Assembly: GCA_948742005.1 (NCBI GenBank)
Contig: CAPYQR010000090.1
Coordinates: forward strand, 1 to 6,788
Length of the DNA: 6,788 nucleotides
Reading direction: 5' to 3'
Origin: an uncultured bacterium
GTDB lineage: Bacteria; Cyanobacteriota; Vampirovibrionia; Gastranaerophilales; Gastranaerophilaceae
Shown: piece after piece, positions 1-6,788 of the stretch
How the letters are laid out: each line of letters begins with the position of its first letter
Position numbering within the stretch: the stretch's first letter is position 1
Made by a program: the position numbers and the translations under genes
Notes under the pieces: generated by a model
The model's database searches: none
Seen by the model: the letters and a program-made list of their open reading frames with translations, nothing else
What the model was told of the DNA's origin: nothing

Positions 1-1277
1 CGCTTGAACATATTGTGATAATTGACGGCAAAGGAGCAAACGAAGACTTTGTCAATCTTCATACACTTGAAAACATGCCTGATAAAAAATGGCGTCACAG
101 AAGCCTGGATAAAACAGCCCTGATTGTCTATACCTCAGGCACAACAGGAAACCCGAAAGGAGTTGAAACAACTTCAAGGAATATTTTATCACAGGTGGAT
201 GCTGTCGGAAGATGTTTTAGTTTTGATTGCAATGATGCAATGTTATCAATTCTGCCAATGAATCATTTATTTGAGATTTCTGTCGGATTTATGACATTTT
301 TAAATAAGGGCGCTGCAATTTATTATTCAAACAGCCTGAAACCAAAAGACATCCTGCCAATCATGCAGGAAAAAAAGATTACATTTATGGTCGCCGTTCC
401 TGCGTTTTTAAAGCTGATGAAAAATACAATCGAAGCGCAAATCAAACAATACGGACCTTTCAAAAAAAGATTTTTTGCTTTTAAATATTTTATTGCAAGA
501 ATTTTCAAAAACCCGTTATTATCAAAAATCTTATTTAGAGAATTAAGAAGTCAATTCGGCGGAAAATTTAAAGGTTTTATGTCAGGTGGTGCGCCTTTGG
601 ATATAGATGTTGCAAAATTCTTTGAAACAATCGGAATTTTAATTTACGAAGCTTACGGTTTAACCGAATCCAGCCCGATTGCAACCTTAAACAGTGAAAA
701 ACACAGAAAACTCGGCTCTGTCGGGCGTGCAATTTATAATGTCAAATTAAGACTTGATAAACAAACCCATGAACTTCAAATCAAAGGGGATAATATCATG
801 AAAGGATATTACAAAAAGCCTGAATTAACCCAAGAAGTTATAACGCCCGATGGCTGGCTTAAAACAGGCGATATTGCAAAGATTGATTCGCAAGGTTATG
901 TATATATTACAGGAAGAATCAAAAATATGATTGTTTTATCGGGCGGGAAAAAAGTGTTCCCTGAAGAAGTAGAAGCAGTAATGGCGCAAAGTCCGATGAT
1001 TGAAGAGCTTGTTGTTTATTCGGATATTATCAAAACAGGCTCTAAACAAGGAAGTGAAGAAATTGTTGCCAAAATTCACCCGAAACAAAATATTTTAGAA
1101 CAATTTAAAGATGATAACGAGCTTGAAAAAGCAATAAGACAAGAGGTTAAAAAATTATCTTTAGAATTATCAAGCTATAAAAGACCAACTTCAATTATTG
1201 TCACAAGAGAACCCTTGCCCAGAACAGGGATATCAAAAGTTTCAAGAAAACAAGTCAAAGAAGAACAAAAAATTTGA
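1..1277 (+). CDS. AMP-forming long-chain acyl-CoA synthetase-like ligase (5' end cut off)
   Basis: This is an adenylate-forming (ANL) enzyme that most likely activates a fatty acid with ATP to an acyl-adenylate and transfers it to CoA. The reading frame is open from base 3, so the true start lies before the window; the GTG at 15 is an internal Val codon. About 424 residues are present, and families of this type usually run to about 550-600, so roughly 130-180 N-terminal residues are missing. Core motifs in order: the phosphate loop YTSGTTGNPKG (129-161), SGGAPLD, the adenine/substrate motif YGLTESSP (654-677), the ATP-ribose motif TGD (864-872), the hinge region RIKNMIVLSGGKK (from 915), and the C-terminal catalytic lysine in PRTGISKVSRK (Lys codon 1236-1238). 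All are intact and no membrane segment is obvious. The gene ends in TGA. The fatty-acyl substrate is inferred from overall resemblance; an acyl-ACP synthetase or 2-acyl-GPE acyltransferase-type ligase is possible because the N-terminus is not visible. Confidence 0.9.
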   Translation, partial: LEHIVIIDGKGANEDFVNLHTLENMPDKKWRHRSLDKTALIVYTSGTTGNPKGVETTSRNILSQVDAVGRCFSFDCNDAMLSILPMNHLFEISVGFMTFLNKGAAIYYSNSLKPKDILPIMQEKKITFMVAVPAFLKLMKNTIEAQIKQYGPFKKRFFAFKYFIARIFKNPLLSKILFRELRSQFGGKFKGFMSGGAPLDIDVAKFFETIGILIYEAYGLTESSPIATLNSEKHRKLGSVGRAIYNVKLRLDKQTHELQIKGDNIMKGYYKKPELTQEVITPDGWLKTGDIAKIDSQGYVYITGRIKNMIVLSGGKKVFPEEVEAVMAQSPMIEELVVYSDIIKTGSKQGSEEIVAKIHPKQNILEQFKDDNELEKAIRQEVKKLSLELSSYKRPTSIIVTREPLPRTGISKVSRKQVKEEQKI

Positions 1278-1296
1278 GTTAATATTTTTTAACATA

Positions 1297-1324
1297 TTTA
1301 GCAATTATATCCAAAATATATACT
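1297..1324 (+). promoter_or_regulatory. Candidate sigma-70-type promoter for the calpain-like gene
   Basis: The 79-base gap between the ligase stop and the protease start holds a TATACT hexamer (1319-1324), one mismatch from the -10 consensus. A weak -35-like TTTAGC (1297-1302) lies 16 bases upstream. In DNA this AT-rich such matches arise easily by chance, so this is only the best candidate seen. The overlapping TATATT at 1326-1331 is an alternative -10. No clear GC-rich terminator hairpin precedes it, so read-through from the ligase gene is also possible. Confidence 0.3.
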
Positions 1325-1345
1325 TTATATTATCAAGAGAATATT

Positions 1346-1350
1346 GAGGA
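1346..1350 (+). promoter_or_regulatory. Ribosome binding site of the calpain-like gene
   Basis: GAGGA lies six bases before the ATG at 1357 and supports that codon as the start. It is a good anti-Shine-Dalgarno match at normal spacing. Confidence 0.7.
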
Positions 1351-1356
1351 TTAAAC

Positions 1357-2703
1357 ATGCAGGATTACTCCTTACATGGCTGCAATTTTAAAAACTCACG
1401 CGAGGATTTAAAAAAATTCAGATACGAACACAATAAACAAGCAGATGTTGATTTTGATGAAATTGAAAAAGAATTCAAAAACACAAAAGACGGTAGAATA
1501 AGACATACAAGCCAGGGTCAAATAGGCGATTGCTGGCTTTTATCCGGAGTTAATGCGCTTTCGTATAATGAAATCGGACGGGAAATATTAAAAAATACTC
1601 TTGAATATCAAGATGATTCCACAATTGTTCATTTTAAGGGTGCAGGGGATTATGAAATAACAAATAAAGAACTGGAAAATGTGCTAAATTATTCAACAGG
1701 CGATGATGATATGGTTATTTTAGAGCTTGCAATCGAAAAAGCTTACGAAGATATTTGCGATAATAAAGTAATTTATGAAGATTCTGCACCCATTCCAAGC
1801 AAAAACAGCCTGCTTGATGACTTAAAAGAAGCCGACACTACTCTACATGGAGGCGAAACAAAAGAAGCAATATATCTTATAAGCGGAAAAACAAGCAACA
1901 CAACAAAAAACAAAGATGATTTTGAAAAATATTTAAATGAATTTCAAAATAACAAAGATTTAATCTTAAATGCTTCAATATGCAACGATTCAAAAGACAC
2001 GGTAATAGAATTAAAAGACATAAGCGGAAATACGATACAATTTGGAAATCCACACGCGTATGCTGTTATAAAATCAAATAATAAATATATAATGTTAAGC
2101 AATCCCTGGAATAGCGGAAATCGAATAATACTTGACAGAAAAACTTTTATTGATAATTTTGACAAAATGTCTGTTTGTGATTTATCTTCAAATAATCCTG
2201 AAAATAATTTAAGTCATGAACTAAAAGAAGACGAAAACGGCAACAAATTTACAATATACGATTACAAAGGCGAAGAATACTGGCCTTTGGGTGAAGATGA
2301 AACTTTACGATATTCAAAAAAGAAAGTTGTTTATTCAACAAATGATGAAAACGAACTTGTTTTTAAAAAAGAAATTCTATATGATGAAAATAATAATGAA
2401 GTCTGCAAACACGAAAAAGACGAATCAGGCAATATGACAACAACCCACAGCCAATATGAATGCGGCTCAAAATTTGCCATAAAAGAAGTTAATACAAGCA
2501 AAAATCGCACATATTATGTATGCGAATATAACTCTCAAGGCGAATTGGTAAATGAAGCTGAATTTTATACGTATTACCTTGTAGAACAAATGTATGCAAA
2601 AAATTTATTCGAAAATCAAGACATAACTTTTGATGAAATTCTTGACTTCCTGCAAGTACCAAAAAGCAGAGTCTCGGGAATTAGAAGAAACTTAGATAAA
2701 TAG
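1357..2703 (+). CDS. Calpain-family (C2) cysteine protease, bacterial
   Basis: The 448-residue protein carries the papain-fold calpain catalytic signature. Gln53 (oxyanion hole) and the nucleophile Cys59 lie in SQGQIGDCWLLSGVNAL, which matches the calpain QGxxGDCWLL motif with the same six-residue Gln-to-Cys spacing. His233 lies in NPHAYAV, and Asn249 in LSNPWN, the counterpart of calpain NPWG. After it, FIDNFDKMSVCDLS resembles the end of the calpain protease core (FxxxFxxLxICNL). The catalytic domain therefore spans about residues 40-277. Residues 286-405 are rich in Tyr, Asp, Asn and Gly in hairpin-like units; the last 40 residues look helical. Neither region was recognised. There is no signal peptide, membrane segment or obvious EF-hand, so the protein looks cytosolic or exported by a non-Sec route. 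Classical calpains are calcium-dependent limited proteases; whether this one is cannot be read from sequence. The ATG has a good ribosome binding site. The stop TAG abuts the stop of the convergent flavodiiron gene. The family call is firm; the biological role is unknown. Confidence 0.88.
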   Translation: MQDYSLHGCNFKNSREDLKKFRYEHNKQADVDFDEIEKEFKNTKDGRIRHTSQGQIGDCWLLSGVNALSYNEIGREILKNTLEYQDDSTIVHFKGAGDYEITNKELENVLNYSTGDDDMVILELAIEKAYEDICDNKVIYEDSAPIPSKNSLLDDLKEADTTLHGGETKEAIYLISGKTSNTTKNKDDFEKYLNEFQNNKDLILNASICNDSKDTVIELKDISGNTIQFGNPHAYAVIKSNNKYIMLSNPWNSGNRIILDRKTFIDNFDKMSVCDLSSNNPENNLSHELKEDENGNKFTIYDYKGEEYWPLGEDETLRYSKKKVVYSTNDENELVFKKEILYDENNNEVCKHEKDESGNMTTTHSQYECGSKFAIKEVNTSKNRTYYVCEYNSQGELVNEAEFYTYYLVEQMYAKNLFENQDITFDEILDFLQVPKSRVSGIRRNLDK

Positions 2704-3912
2704 TTAAACTTTTAAATCTTCAAAAATTCCTTGCGCCAGTTCTTCAATTTCTTGCTCTTGAGATGTTTTTAAGGTTGATTTAATTGTTACATCTTTTTCA
2801 ATGAATCTTGAACCTTTTAAACTTTGGAGCATAGTTTTAATACAACCTTTAATATTCGGAAGCCAAGAACCGTTATCAATCAATGCAAAAGTTCTGTTTT
2901 GAAGATTGTGCTTAATTAAATCGGTTAATAAGTGTTCCATATTGACAAAAATTCCGTTATTATAAGTTGTTGTTGCAATAACAATATGAGAATATTTAAA
3001 ACAATCCGATAAAATAAACGAGGAGTGAGTTTGTGAAACATCAAACATTTTAATGTTTTTAACGCCCTTGTCCGCAAGCTTTCCCGCTAAAATTTCAACA
3101 GCATTTTTAGTTCCGCCATAAACACTTGCATATGCAATTACGACAGATTTTTCTTCAGGTTCATAATTTGCCCATTTTGAATATTTATCAACTAAAAGTC
3201 CGATATTTTTCTTTAAAATCAACCCATGCAAAGGACAAATCATTTTTATTTCAAGATTTTTAGCTTTAGTTAAAAGGGAATTAACTTGAAGCCCGTATTT
3301 GCCAACAATATTTGTATAATATCTTCGATATTCATCAATTTTTTCTTCAATATTTACTTCATCATCAAAAATATTGCCGTTTAACGCGCCAAAAGACCCA
3401 AAAGCATCAGCAGAAAAAAGAATCTTATCTGTCATATCATAAGTAACCATAACTTCAGGCCAATGAACCATCGGCGCCATAACAAAAGTGAATTTATGAT
3501 TATTTATTTCAATAATATCGTTTTCACAGACAACTTGGAAATTATTTTCAATATCAAATTTAAATTCAAAAAACTGATAAAGCATTTGTTTTGTTTTGGC
3601 ATTAACAATTAATTTTACATCAGGATATTTTTCAACCACTTCTTTTATCAAAGCGCTGTGATCAGGCTCAAGATGGTTGATTATAAAATAATCAAGCTTG
3701 CGCTGTGCAAGTGCTGCATTAAGATTTTCAAAAAATTGTTCGCTCTGGCTTTTATCGACCGTATCAAAAAGAACGGTTTTTTCACCGTCTAAAAAATAAG
3801 AGTTATATGAAACCCCGCCATTAAGCGGATAAACATTTTCAAAAAGATTGATTCTTCTGTCGTTTTGCCCGATATAATAAAGGTCGTTTGTGATTTTTCT
3901 TGTATTTTTCAT
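2704..3912 (-). CDS. fprA: Class A flavodiiron protein (O2/NO reductase, FprA/Roo type)
   Basis: This soluble 402-residue enzyme reduces O2 to water, or NO to N2O, using electrons usually delivered by rubredoxin or coenzyme F420; it protects anaerobes from oxygen. The N-terminal metallo-beta-lactamase-like domain (about 1-250) keeps the full set of diiron ligands: His80, Glu82, Asp84 and His85 in NHLEPDHSAL, His150 in APMVHWPEV, Asp169 in FSADAFGSFG, and His229 in CPLHG. The C-terminal flavodoxin domain (about 255-402) shows the FMN phosphate loop YASVYGGTKNA, then TTTYNNGIF and DNGSWLP, as in characterised family members. There is no fused rubredoxin or flavin-reductase domain, so this is the minimal class A form and needs a separate electron donor not seen here. 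Length is typical (about 390-410). It begins 29 bases after sbcC with its own strong GAGGAG ribosome binding site, so it is probably co-transcribed with sbcDC. O2 versus NO preference cannot be decided from sequence alone. Confidence 0.95.
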   Translation of the reverse strand: MKNTRKITNDLYYIGQNDRRINLFENVYPLNGGVSYNSYFLDGEKTVLFDTVDKSQSEQFFENLNAALAQRKLDYFIINHLEPDHSALIKEVVEKYPDVKLIVNAKTKQMLYQFFEFKFDIENNFQVVCENDIIEINNHKFTFVMAPMVHWPEVMVTYDMTDKILFSADAFGSFGALNGNIFDDEVNIEEKIDEYRRYYTNIVGKYGLQVNSLLTKAKNLEIKMICPLHGLILKKNIGLLVDKYSKWANYEPEEKSVVIAYASVYGGTKNAVEILAGKLADKGVKNIKMFDVSQTHSSFILSDCFKYSHIVIATTTYNNGIFVNMEHLLTDLIKHNLQNRTFALIDNGSWLPNIKGCIKTMLQSLKGSRFIEKDVTIKSTLKTSQEQEIEELAQGIFEDLKV

Positions 3913-3920
3913 TAAATTTT

Positions 3921-3926
3921 CTCCTC
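3921..3926 (-). promoter_or_regulatory. Ribosome binding site of the flavodiiron gene
   Basis: Read on the minus strand, GAGGAG stands eight bases before the ATG at 3912. It is the strongest Shine-Dalgarno match in the window and fixes the start. It sits in the 29-base gap after the sbcC stop; no terminator hairpin is seen in that gap. Confidence 0.75.
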
Positions 3927-3941
3927 AAATATATTTAAATT

Positions 3942-6539
3942 TTAGCATAAAAACTGAATTTCGATTGTTGAACCTTGGGGAGTTTTTGTTGTTTTGATTT
4001 GATTTTGAATAGCGTTTTTTAATTCTTCAATATGGGAAATTACGCCGATTAATCTATTTTTAGCAGACAGTTCAACAATTACATCAATTGCTTTATCCAA
4101 ACTTTCATTATCCAAACTTCCAAACCCCTCATCAATAAAAAGCATGTCGATATTTTTGTTTCCCGACAGATTTGATGCAACATTTGAAAGCCCTAATGCC
4201 AAAGCCAAAGAAGCAAGAAAACTTTCACCGCCCGAGAGGGTTTTTGTGCTTCTTGTTTTATATGTATAAAAATCCATAATTTCAATATCCAGGCTTGATT
4301 TAATTTGAGAAGATAAATTTCCTTTATTTCTCAAAAATTGAAATTGATTTTTAGACAATATTTTTAAAATTTTATTTGCCTCAATTAAAACCAAATCCAG
4401 ATAATAGTGCTGAATATATTGTTCAAAAGTAATTTTTTGTCTGCCTTTGAGGTTTCCTGAGGCGGTTTTATATAAATTATCCAAGCTTTCAAGGCTTTTA
4501 TATTTTATATTTAATTGCTTATTTTGCACTATAAGATTAGAATAAACTTCATCATTAACACCCTTAATTAAGTTCAGGCTGCTGATTTCAAGATTGTTTT
4601 TATTTTGTTTTTCTTTTAAATCATCAATTTTTTGTTCAATTTCTTCTGTTTTTAAAACATCAACTTCCCTCATTTCCTCAAGCTGTTTATTAAAAACTTC
4701 ATCTTTTGATAAAAGAGAGATTAATTTATCGTTTTCTGATATATAATTTTTATTTATAGTTTCTATTTCAAAAATCAAATTATTAAGATTATTTTTCAAA
4801 TTTAAATGTTTTTTGCTTAATTCTTCAATTAAAGATTTCAAATTTTGCTGATTATCAAAGTTTTCATCATCTTTTTCATATAATGTCTTAATTTGAGCTT
4901 TAATTGAAGCATTATCAAGTGTCAGATTTTGGGTTTTTAATAAGTCCTCTTTTAATTTATCATTTTCATATTTAATTTCATTTTCAAAATCAATATTTTG
5001 AAAATAATTATCTTCACAAAGAGGTGTTATTTCAAAATTATCTTTAATATAATTTGCAATATCAACTTCTTTTGTTTTTATTTTTTCAATCAAAATTGAA
5101 CATTCATTTGAAATTTCGCTTAATTTGTCCGTTTTAAATTCAACATCTTTTTTTAATTCATCCAAAATTTCTTTTGTAATTTCACAATTTTGAACTTTGG
5201 CAATAAAAGGATGTTCAATTGAACCGCAAACAGGACAGGGTGAATTATCTTTCAGAGTTTTTGCAAGAATTCCCGCCTGGGAAGATAAATAAATTTCATA
5301 TTTTTCATCATATTTTTTTCTTAAATTTTTAAATTCTTTATTAATTTTCTCAAATTCTTTTTGTTTTAATTCTTTGTTCTTGTTTAAGATTTGAAGTTCA
5401 TTGTTTTTAAAATTCAAAAACTGAATTTTAAAATTTTTAATTTTTTCTTTTGTTTTGTCAATTTCCAAATTTAATTTTTCAATTTCATTATTATTTTTTA
5501 ATAATTCTTTTTCAATTTTTTCAATTTTTTTGATTTTGTCAATTTTTTGTTCAAGTTCTTTTATCTCTTCTTTTAAAAAATCTAGCTGTTGATTTTTTAA
5601 GCTTAGAGATTTAAATTCATTCTCAATTTTTTTGAAAATCTCTTTTTGTTTATTGATTTCATTGCAAATTTCAAGCTTATTTTTCAAAAGAATATTTTTT
5701 TCTTGAATTTTTTTATAAATTTGCAGACAATTTTCTTTTTGTGAGGTTATTTTTTCATTTTCATTTTGATAAAAAATAAGTTTTTCATCATTTTCTTTAT
5801 TTATTTTTCCCAATTTTTCAATTAAATCAGACAACGATAAAAAAACTTCGTTTTGTTTTATAAAATCAATTAATTCAAGAGTTTTTTCATCTTTTGTTTT
5901 AATTTGCGAGATAAATTGAAGAATTGAAAGGTTTAAGTTTGAAATTTCCAATTTCAATTTAGAATATTCATCTTTTAAATTGTTTTGAAAATCAAGAAAA
6001 ATATCTGTGTTAAAAATTGTTCTAAAGATTTCATTTCTTTCATTTGTTGTTGAATTTAAAAGCTTTAAGAACTCTCCCTGTGCCAAAAGTGCAATTTGGG
6101 AAAACTGACTGAGGTTCAATCCGAGCAAATCAACAACATACTTATCAACCTCACCTAAATTATAAATTATTCTTCCATCAGGCAAAAAAAGCTCCGCCGT
6201 CGGATTTTCTTTAATAAAACCCTCGCCTTTTAATTTTTTCCTTATTCCTTGCGGAGTTCTTTTTATTTTGTAATTTTCACCTTTAAATAAAAATTCAAAC
6301 TCAACAAAACTTTTAACATTTTCTGATGCATAATGGCTGCGAAGCGTGGAATTTCCTCTGAAACTGCCTGAAGAATTATTAAAAAGTGCAAAACAAACAG
6401 CGTCAAAAATCGTTGTTTTGCCGCTTCCGGTGTTTCCTGAAATTAAAAAAATATTTGAAGCGCCAAGTTCAAAAAACGGAATTTCAACACGCTCCAAAAA
6501 AGGGCCGAAAGCTTGCATTGTCAATTTTACAGGGCGCAT
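3942..6539 (-). CDS. sbcC: SbcC, Rad50-type ATPase subunit of the SbcCD nuclease
   Basis: SbcC pairs with SbcD to form an ATP-dependent double-strand exonuclease and hairpin endonuclease that processes DNA ends, palindromes and stalled forks. The 865-residue protein has the SMC/Rad50 layout. The N-terminal ATPase lobe carries Walker A GNTGSGKTT (35-43) and the Q-loop LLAQGEF (Gln154). Two long coiled-coil arms (about 185-430 and 445-700) flank the zinc hook CPVCGSIEHP (Cys435 and Cys438). The C-terminal lobe starts near GRQKITFEQYIQ (699-710) and carries the ABC signature LSGGE (768-772), Walker B with Asp803-Glu804 in LFIDEGFGSLD, the D-loop Asp810, and the switch His836. All catalytic motifs are intact. 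It is shorter than E. coli SbcC (about 1050), mainly through shorter arms. The ATG at 6539 lies inside the last codons of sbcD (13-base overlap), which suggests translational coupling. Arms are extremely Lys/Glu/Ile/Asn rich, making the plus strand T-rich here. Confidence 0.96.
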   Translation of the reverse strand: MRPVKLTMQAFGPFLERVEIPFFELGASNIFLISGNTGSGKTTIFDAVCFALFNNSSGSFRGNSTLRSHYASENVKSFVEFEFLFKGENYKIKRTPQGIRKKLKGEGFIKENPTAELFLPDGRIIYNLGEVDKYVVDLLGLNLSQFSQIALLAQGEFLKLLNSTTNERNEIFRTIFNTDIFLDFQNNLKDEYSKLKLEISNLNLSILQFISQIKTKDEKTLELIDFIKQNEVFLSLSDLIEKLGKINKENDEKLIFYQNENEKITSQKENCLQIYKKIQEKNILLKNKLEICNEINKQKEIFKKIENEFKSLSLKNQQLDFLKEEIKELEQKIDKIKKIEKIEKELLKNNNEIEKLNLEIDKTKEKIKNFKIQFLNFKNNELQILNKNKELKQKEFEKINKEFKNLRKKYDEKYEIYLSSQAGILAKTLKDNSPCPVCGSIEHPFIAKVQNCEITKEILDELKKDVEFKTDKLSEISNECSILIEKIKTKEVDIANYIKDNFEITPLCEDNYFQNIDFENEIKYENDKLKEDLLKTQNLTLDNASIKAQIKTLYEKDDENFDNQQNLKSLIEELSKKHLNLKNNLNNLIFEIETINKNYISENDKLISLLSKDEVFNKQLEEMREVDVLKTEEIEQKIDDLKEKQNKNNLEISSLNLIKGVNDEVYSNLIVQNKQLNIKYKSLESLDNLYKTASGNLKGRQKITFEQYIQHYYLDLVLIEANKILKILSKNQFQFLRNKGNLSSQIKSSLDIEIMDFYTYKTRSTKTLSGGESFLASLALALGLSNVASNLSGNKNIDMLFIDEGFGSLDNESLDKAIDVIVELSAKNRLIGVISHIEELKNAIQNQIKTTKTPQGSTIEIQFLC

Positions 6540-6788
6540 TTTTCTTCCTTATTTAATGTTTTTTGTGCAAATTTTTCAACAATTTCTTTTTCATATTGCG
6601 TTAATTCACAGCCTGTTTGGATTTTATAAAAATCACAAAAATGCTGTTCAAGAGTTTTATTTTTTTTGAAATTATCCGTTTTTACACTGTCAAAATTACG
6701 TGTGAGGGAATTATCAAATTCCAAAAGCAAAATATTTGGATAAATTCTTGATAATTCTTTTTTAGCATCAATTATCCTATCATTTTGC
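6527..6788 (-). CDS. sbcD: SbcD, Mre11-type nuclease subunit, C-terminal end only (5' end cut off)
   Basis: The frame is open to the window edge and ends in TAA at 6529-6527, giving the last 86 or so residues of a protein usually about 380-420 long. The TTG at 6730 is an internal Leu codon, not a start. The visible part has the typical SbcD tail: a helix leading into ELSRIYPNILLLEFDN, comparable to the xLRxxYPNVLxLEY segment of the capping domain, then LEQHFCDFYKIQTGCELT, comparable to the FxxFYxxxTGxxL tail of Gram-positive-type SbcD. The phosphodiesterase domain with the metal ligands lies outside the window, so catalytic integrity cannot be checked. The identification rests on these weak tail motifs plus the overlap with sbcC immediately downstream, which is the standard sbcDC order. 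Confidence 0.85.
   Translation of the reverse strand, partial: QNDRIIDAKKELSRIYPNILLLEFDNSLTRNFDSVKTDNFKKNKTLEQHFCDFYKIQTGCELTQYEKEIVEKFAQKTLNKEEKCAL
6545..6550 (-). promoter_or_regulatory. Ribosome binding site of sbcC, inside sbcD
   Basis: On the minus strand an AAGGAA core sits five to six bases before the ATG at 6539, within the sbcD coding sequence. It supports this start, which also aligns with the normal SbcC N-terminus (MRPVKLTMQAFGPF). Confidence 0.6.

Noticed and set aside
15..17. GTG as the start of the acyl-CoA synthetase
   Set aside because: The frame is open upstream to the window edge, and the protein would lack the N-terminal part of the adenylation domain; there is no ribosome binding site before it. 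It is an internal codon.
323..508. 61-residue open frame on the minus strand
   Set aside because: It is antisense to the acyl-CoA synthetase core and shows no supporting signal.
1278..1293. Inverted repeat GTTAA-6-TTAAC just after the ligase stop, as a terminator
   Set aside because: The five-pair stem is almost all A-T and has no following T-run; it is too weak to call a terminator.
1944..2165. 73-residue open frame on the minus strand
   Set aside because: It is antisense to the calpain catalytic His/Asn region, with no convincing ribosome binding site or family motif.
2704..3912. Plain metallo-beta-lactamase or ribonuclease Z-type hydrolase
   Set aside because: The HxExDH ligand pattern with Glu as metal ligand and the full flavodoxin domain at the C-terminus are specific to flavodiiron proteins.
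6346..6669. 107-residue open frame on the plus strand
   Set aside because: It lies antisense to the well-supported start of sbcC and end of sbcD, has no recognisable motif, and is a composition shadow.
1..6788. CRISPR array, insertion sequence, tRNA or rRNA, or defence island
   Set aside because: No spaced direct repeats, transposase motifs, terminal inverted repeats or RNA-gene-like stretches were seen; coding genes fill almost the entire window.

Overview
The window is AT-rich bacterial DNA with short gaps, purine-rich ribosome binding sites (GAGGA, GAGGAG, AGGAAG) and TGA used as a stop, so the standard bacterial code applies. A class A flavodiiron protein points to an anaerobe or microaerophile. 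The low GC, Lys/Asn/Ile-rich proteins, SbcCD and bacterial calpain-like protease would fit a gut Gastranaerophilales (Melainabacteria-type) genome. That assignment is only an inference; Clostridia, Fusobacteria or Elusimicrobia are not excluded.

Layout: two genes on the plus strand converge on three genes on the minus strand. Plus strand: the C-terminal three quarters or so of an AMP-forming acyl-CoA synthetase (1-1277, cut by the window start), a 79-base gap with a weak promoter candidate, then a complete 448-residue calpain-family (C2) cysteine protease (1357-2703). Minus strand, in transcription order: the C-terminal end of SbcD (6788-6527, cut by the window end), SbcC (6539-3942, overlapping sbcD by 13 bases), and a flavodiiron protein (3912-2704, 29 bases after sbcC). 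The calpain and flavodiiron stop codons directly abut at 2703/2704.

How the genes relate: SbcD and SbcC form the Mre11-Rad50-type nuclease complex that processes DNA ends and hairpins. The flavodiiron protein reduces O2 (or NO), and its close spacing suggests co-transcription with sbcDC, an arrangement that could tie oxygen defence to DNA repair. The acyl-CoA synthetase and the calpain-like protease have no evident functional link to each other or to the minus-strand genes.

No RNA genes, CRISPR array, insertion sequence or long repeat was seen, and no stretch over 300 bases lacks a gene. The most unusual item is the bacterial calpain with an intact catalytic triad and an unassigned Tyr-rich C-terminal region. 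I do not see convincing evidence of a wholly new multi-gene system.
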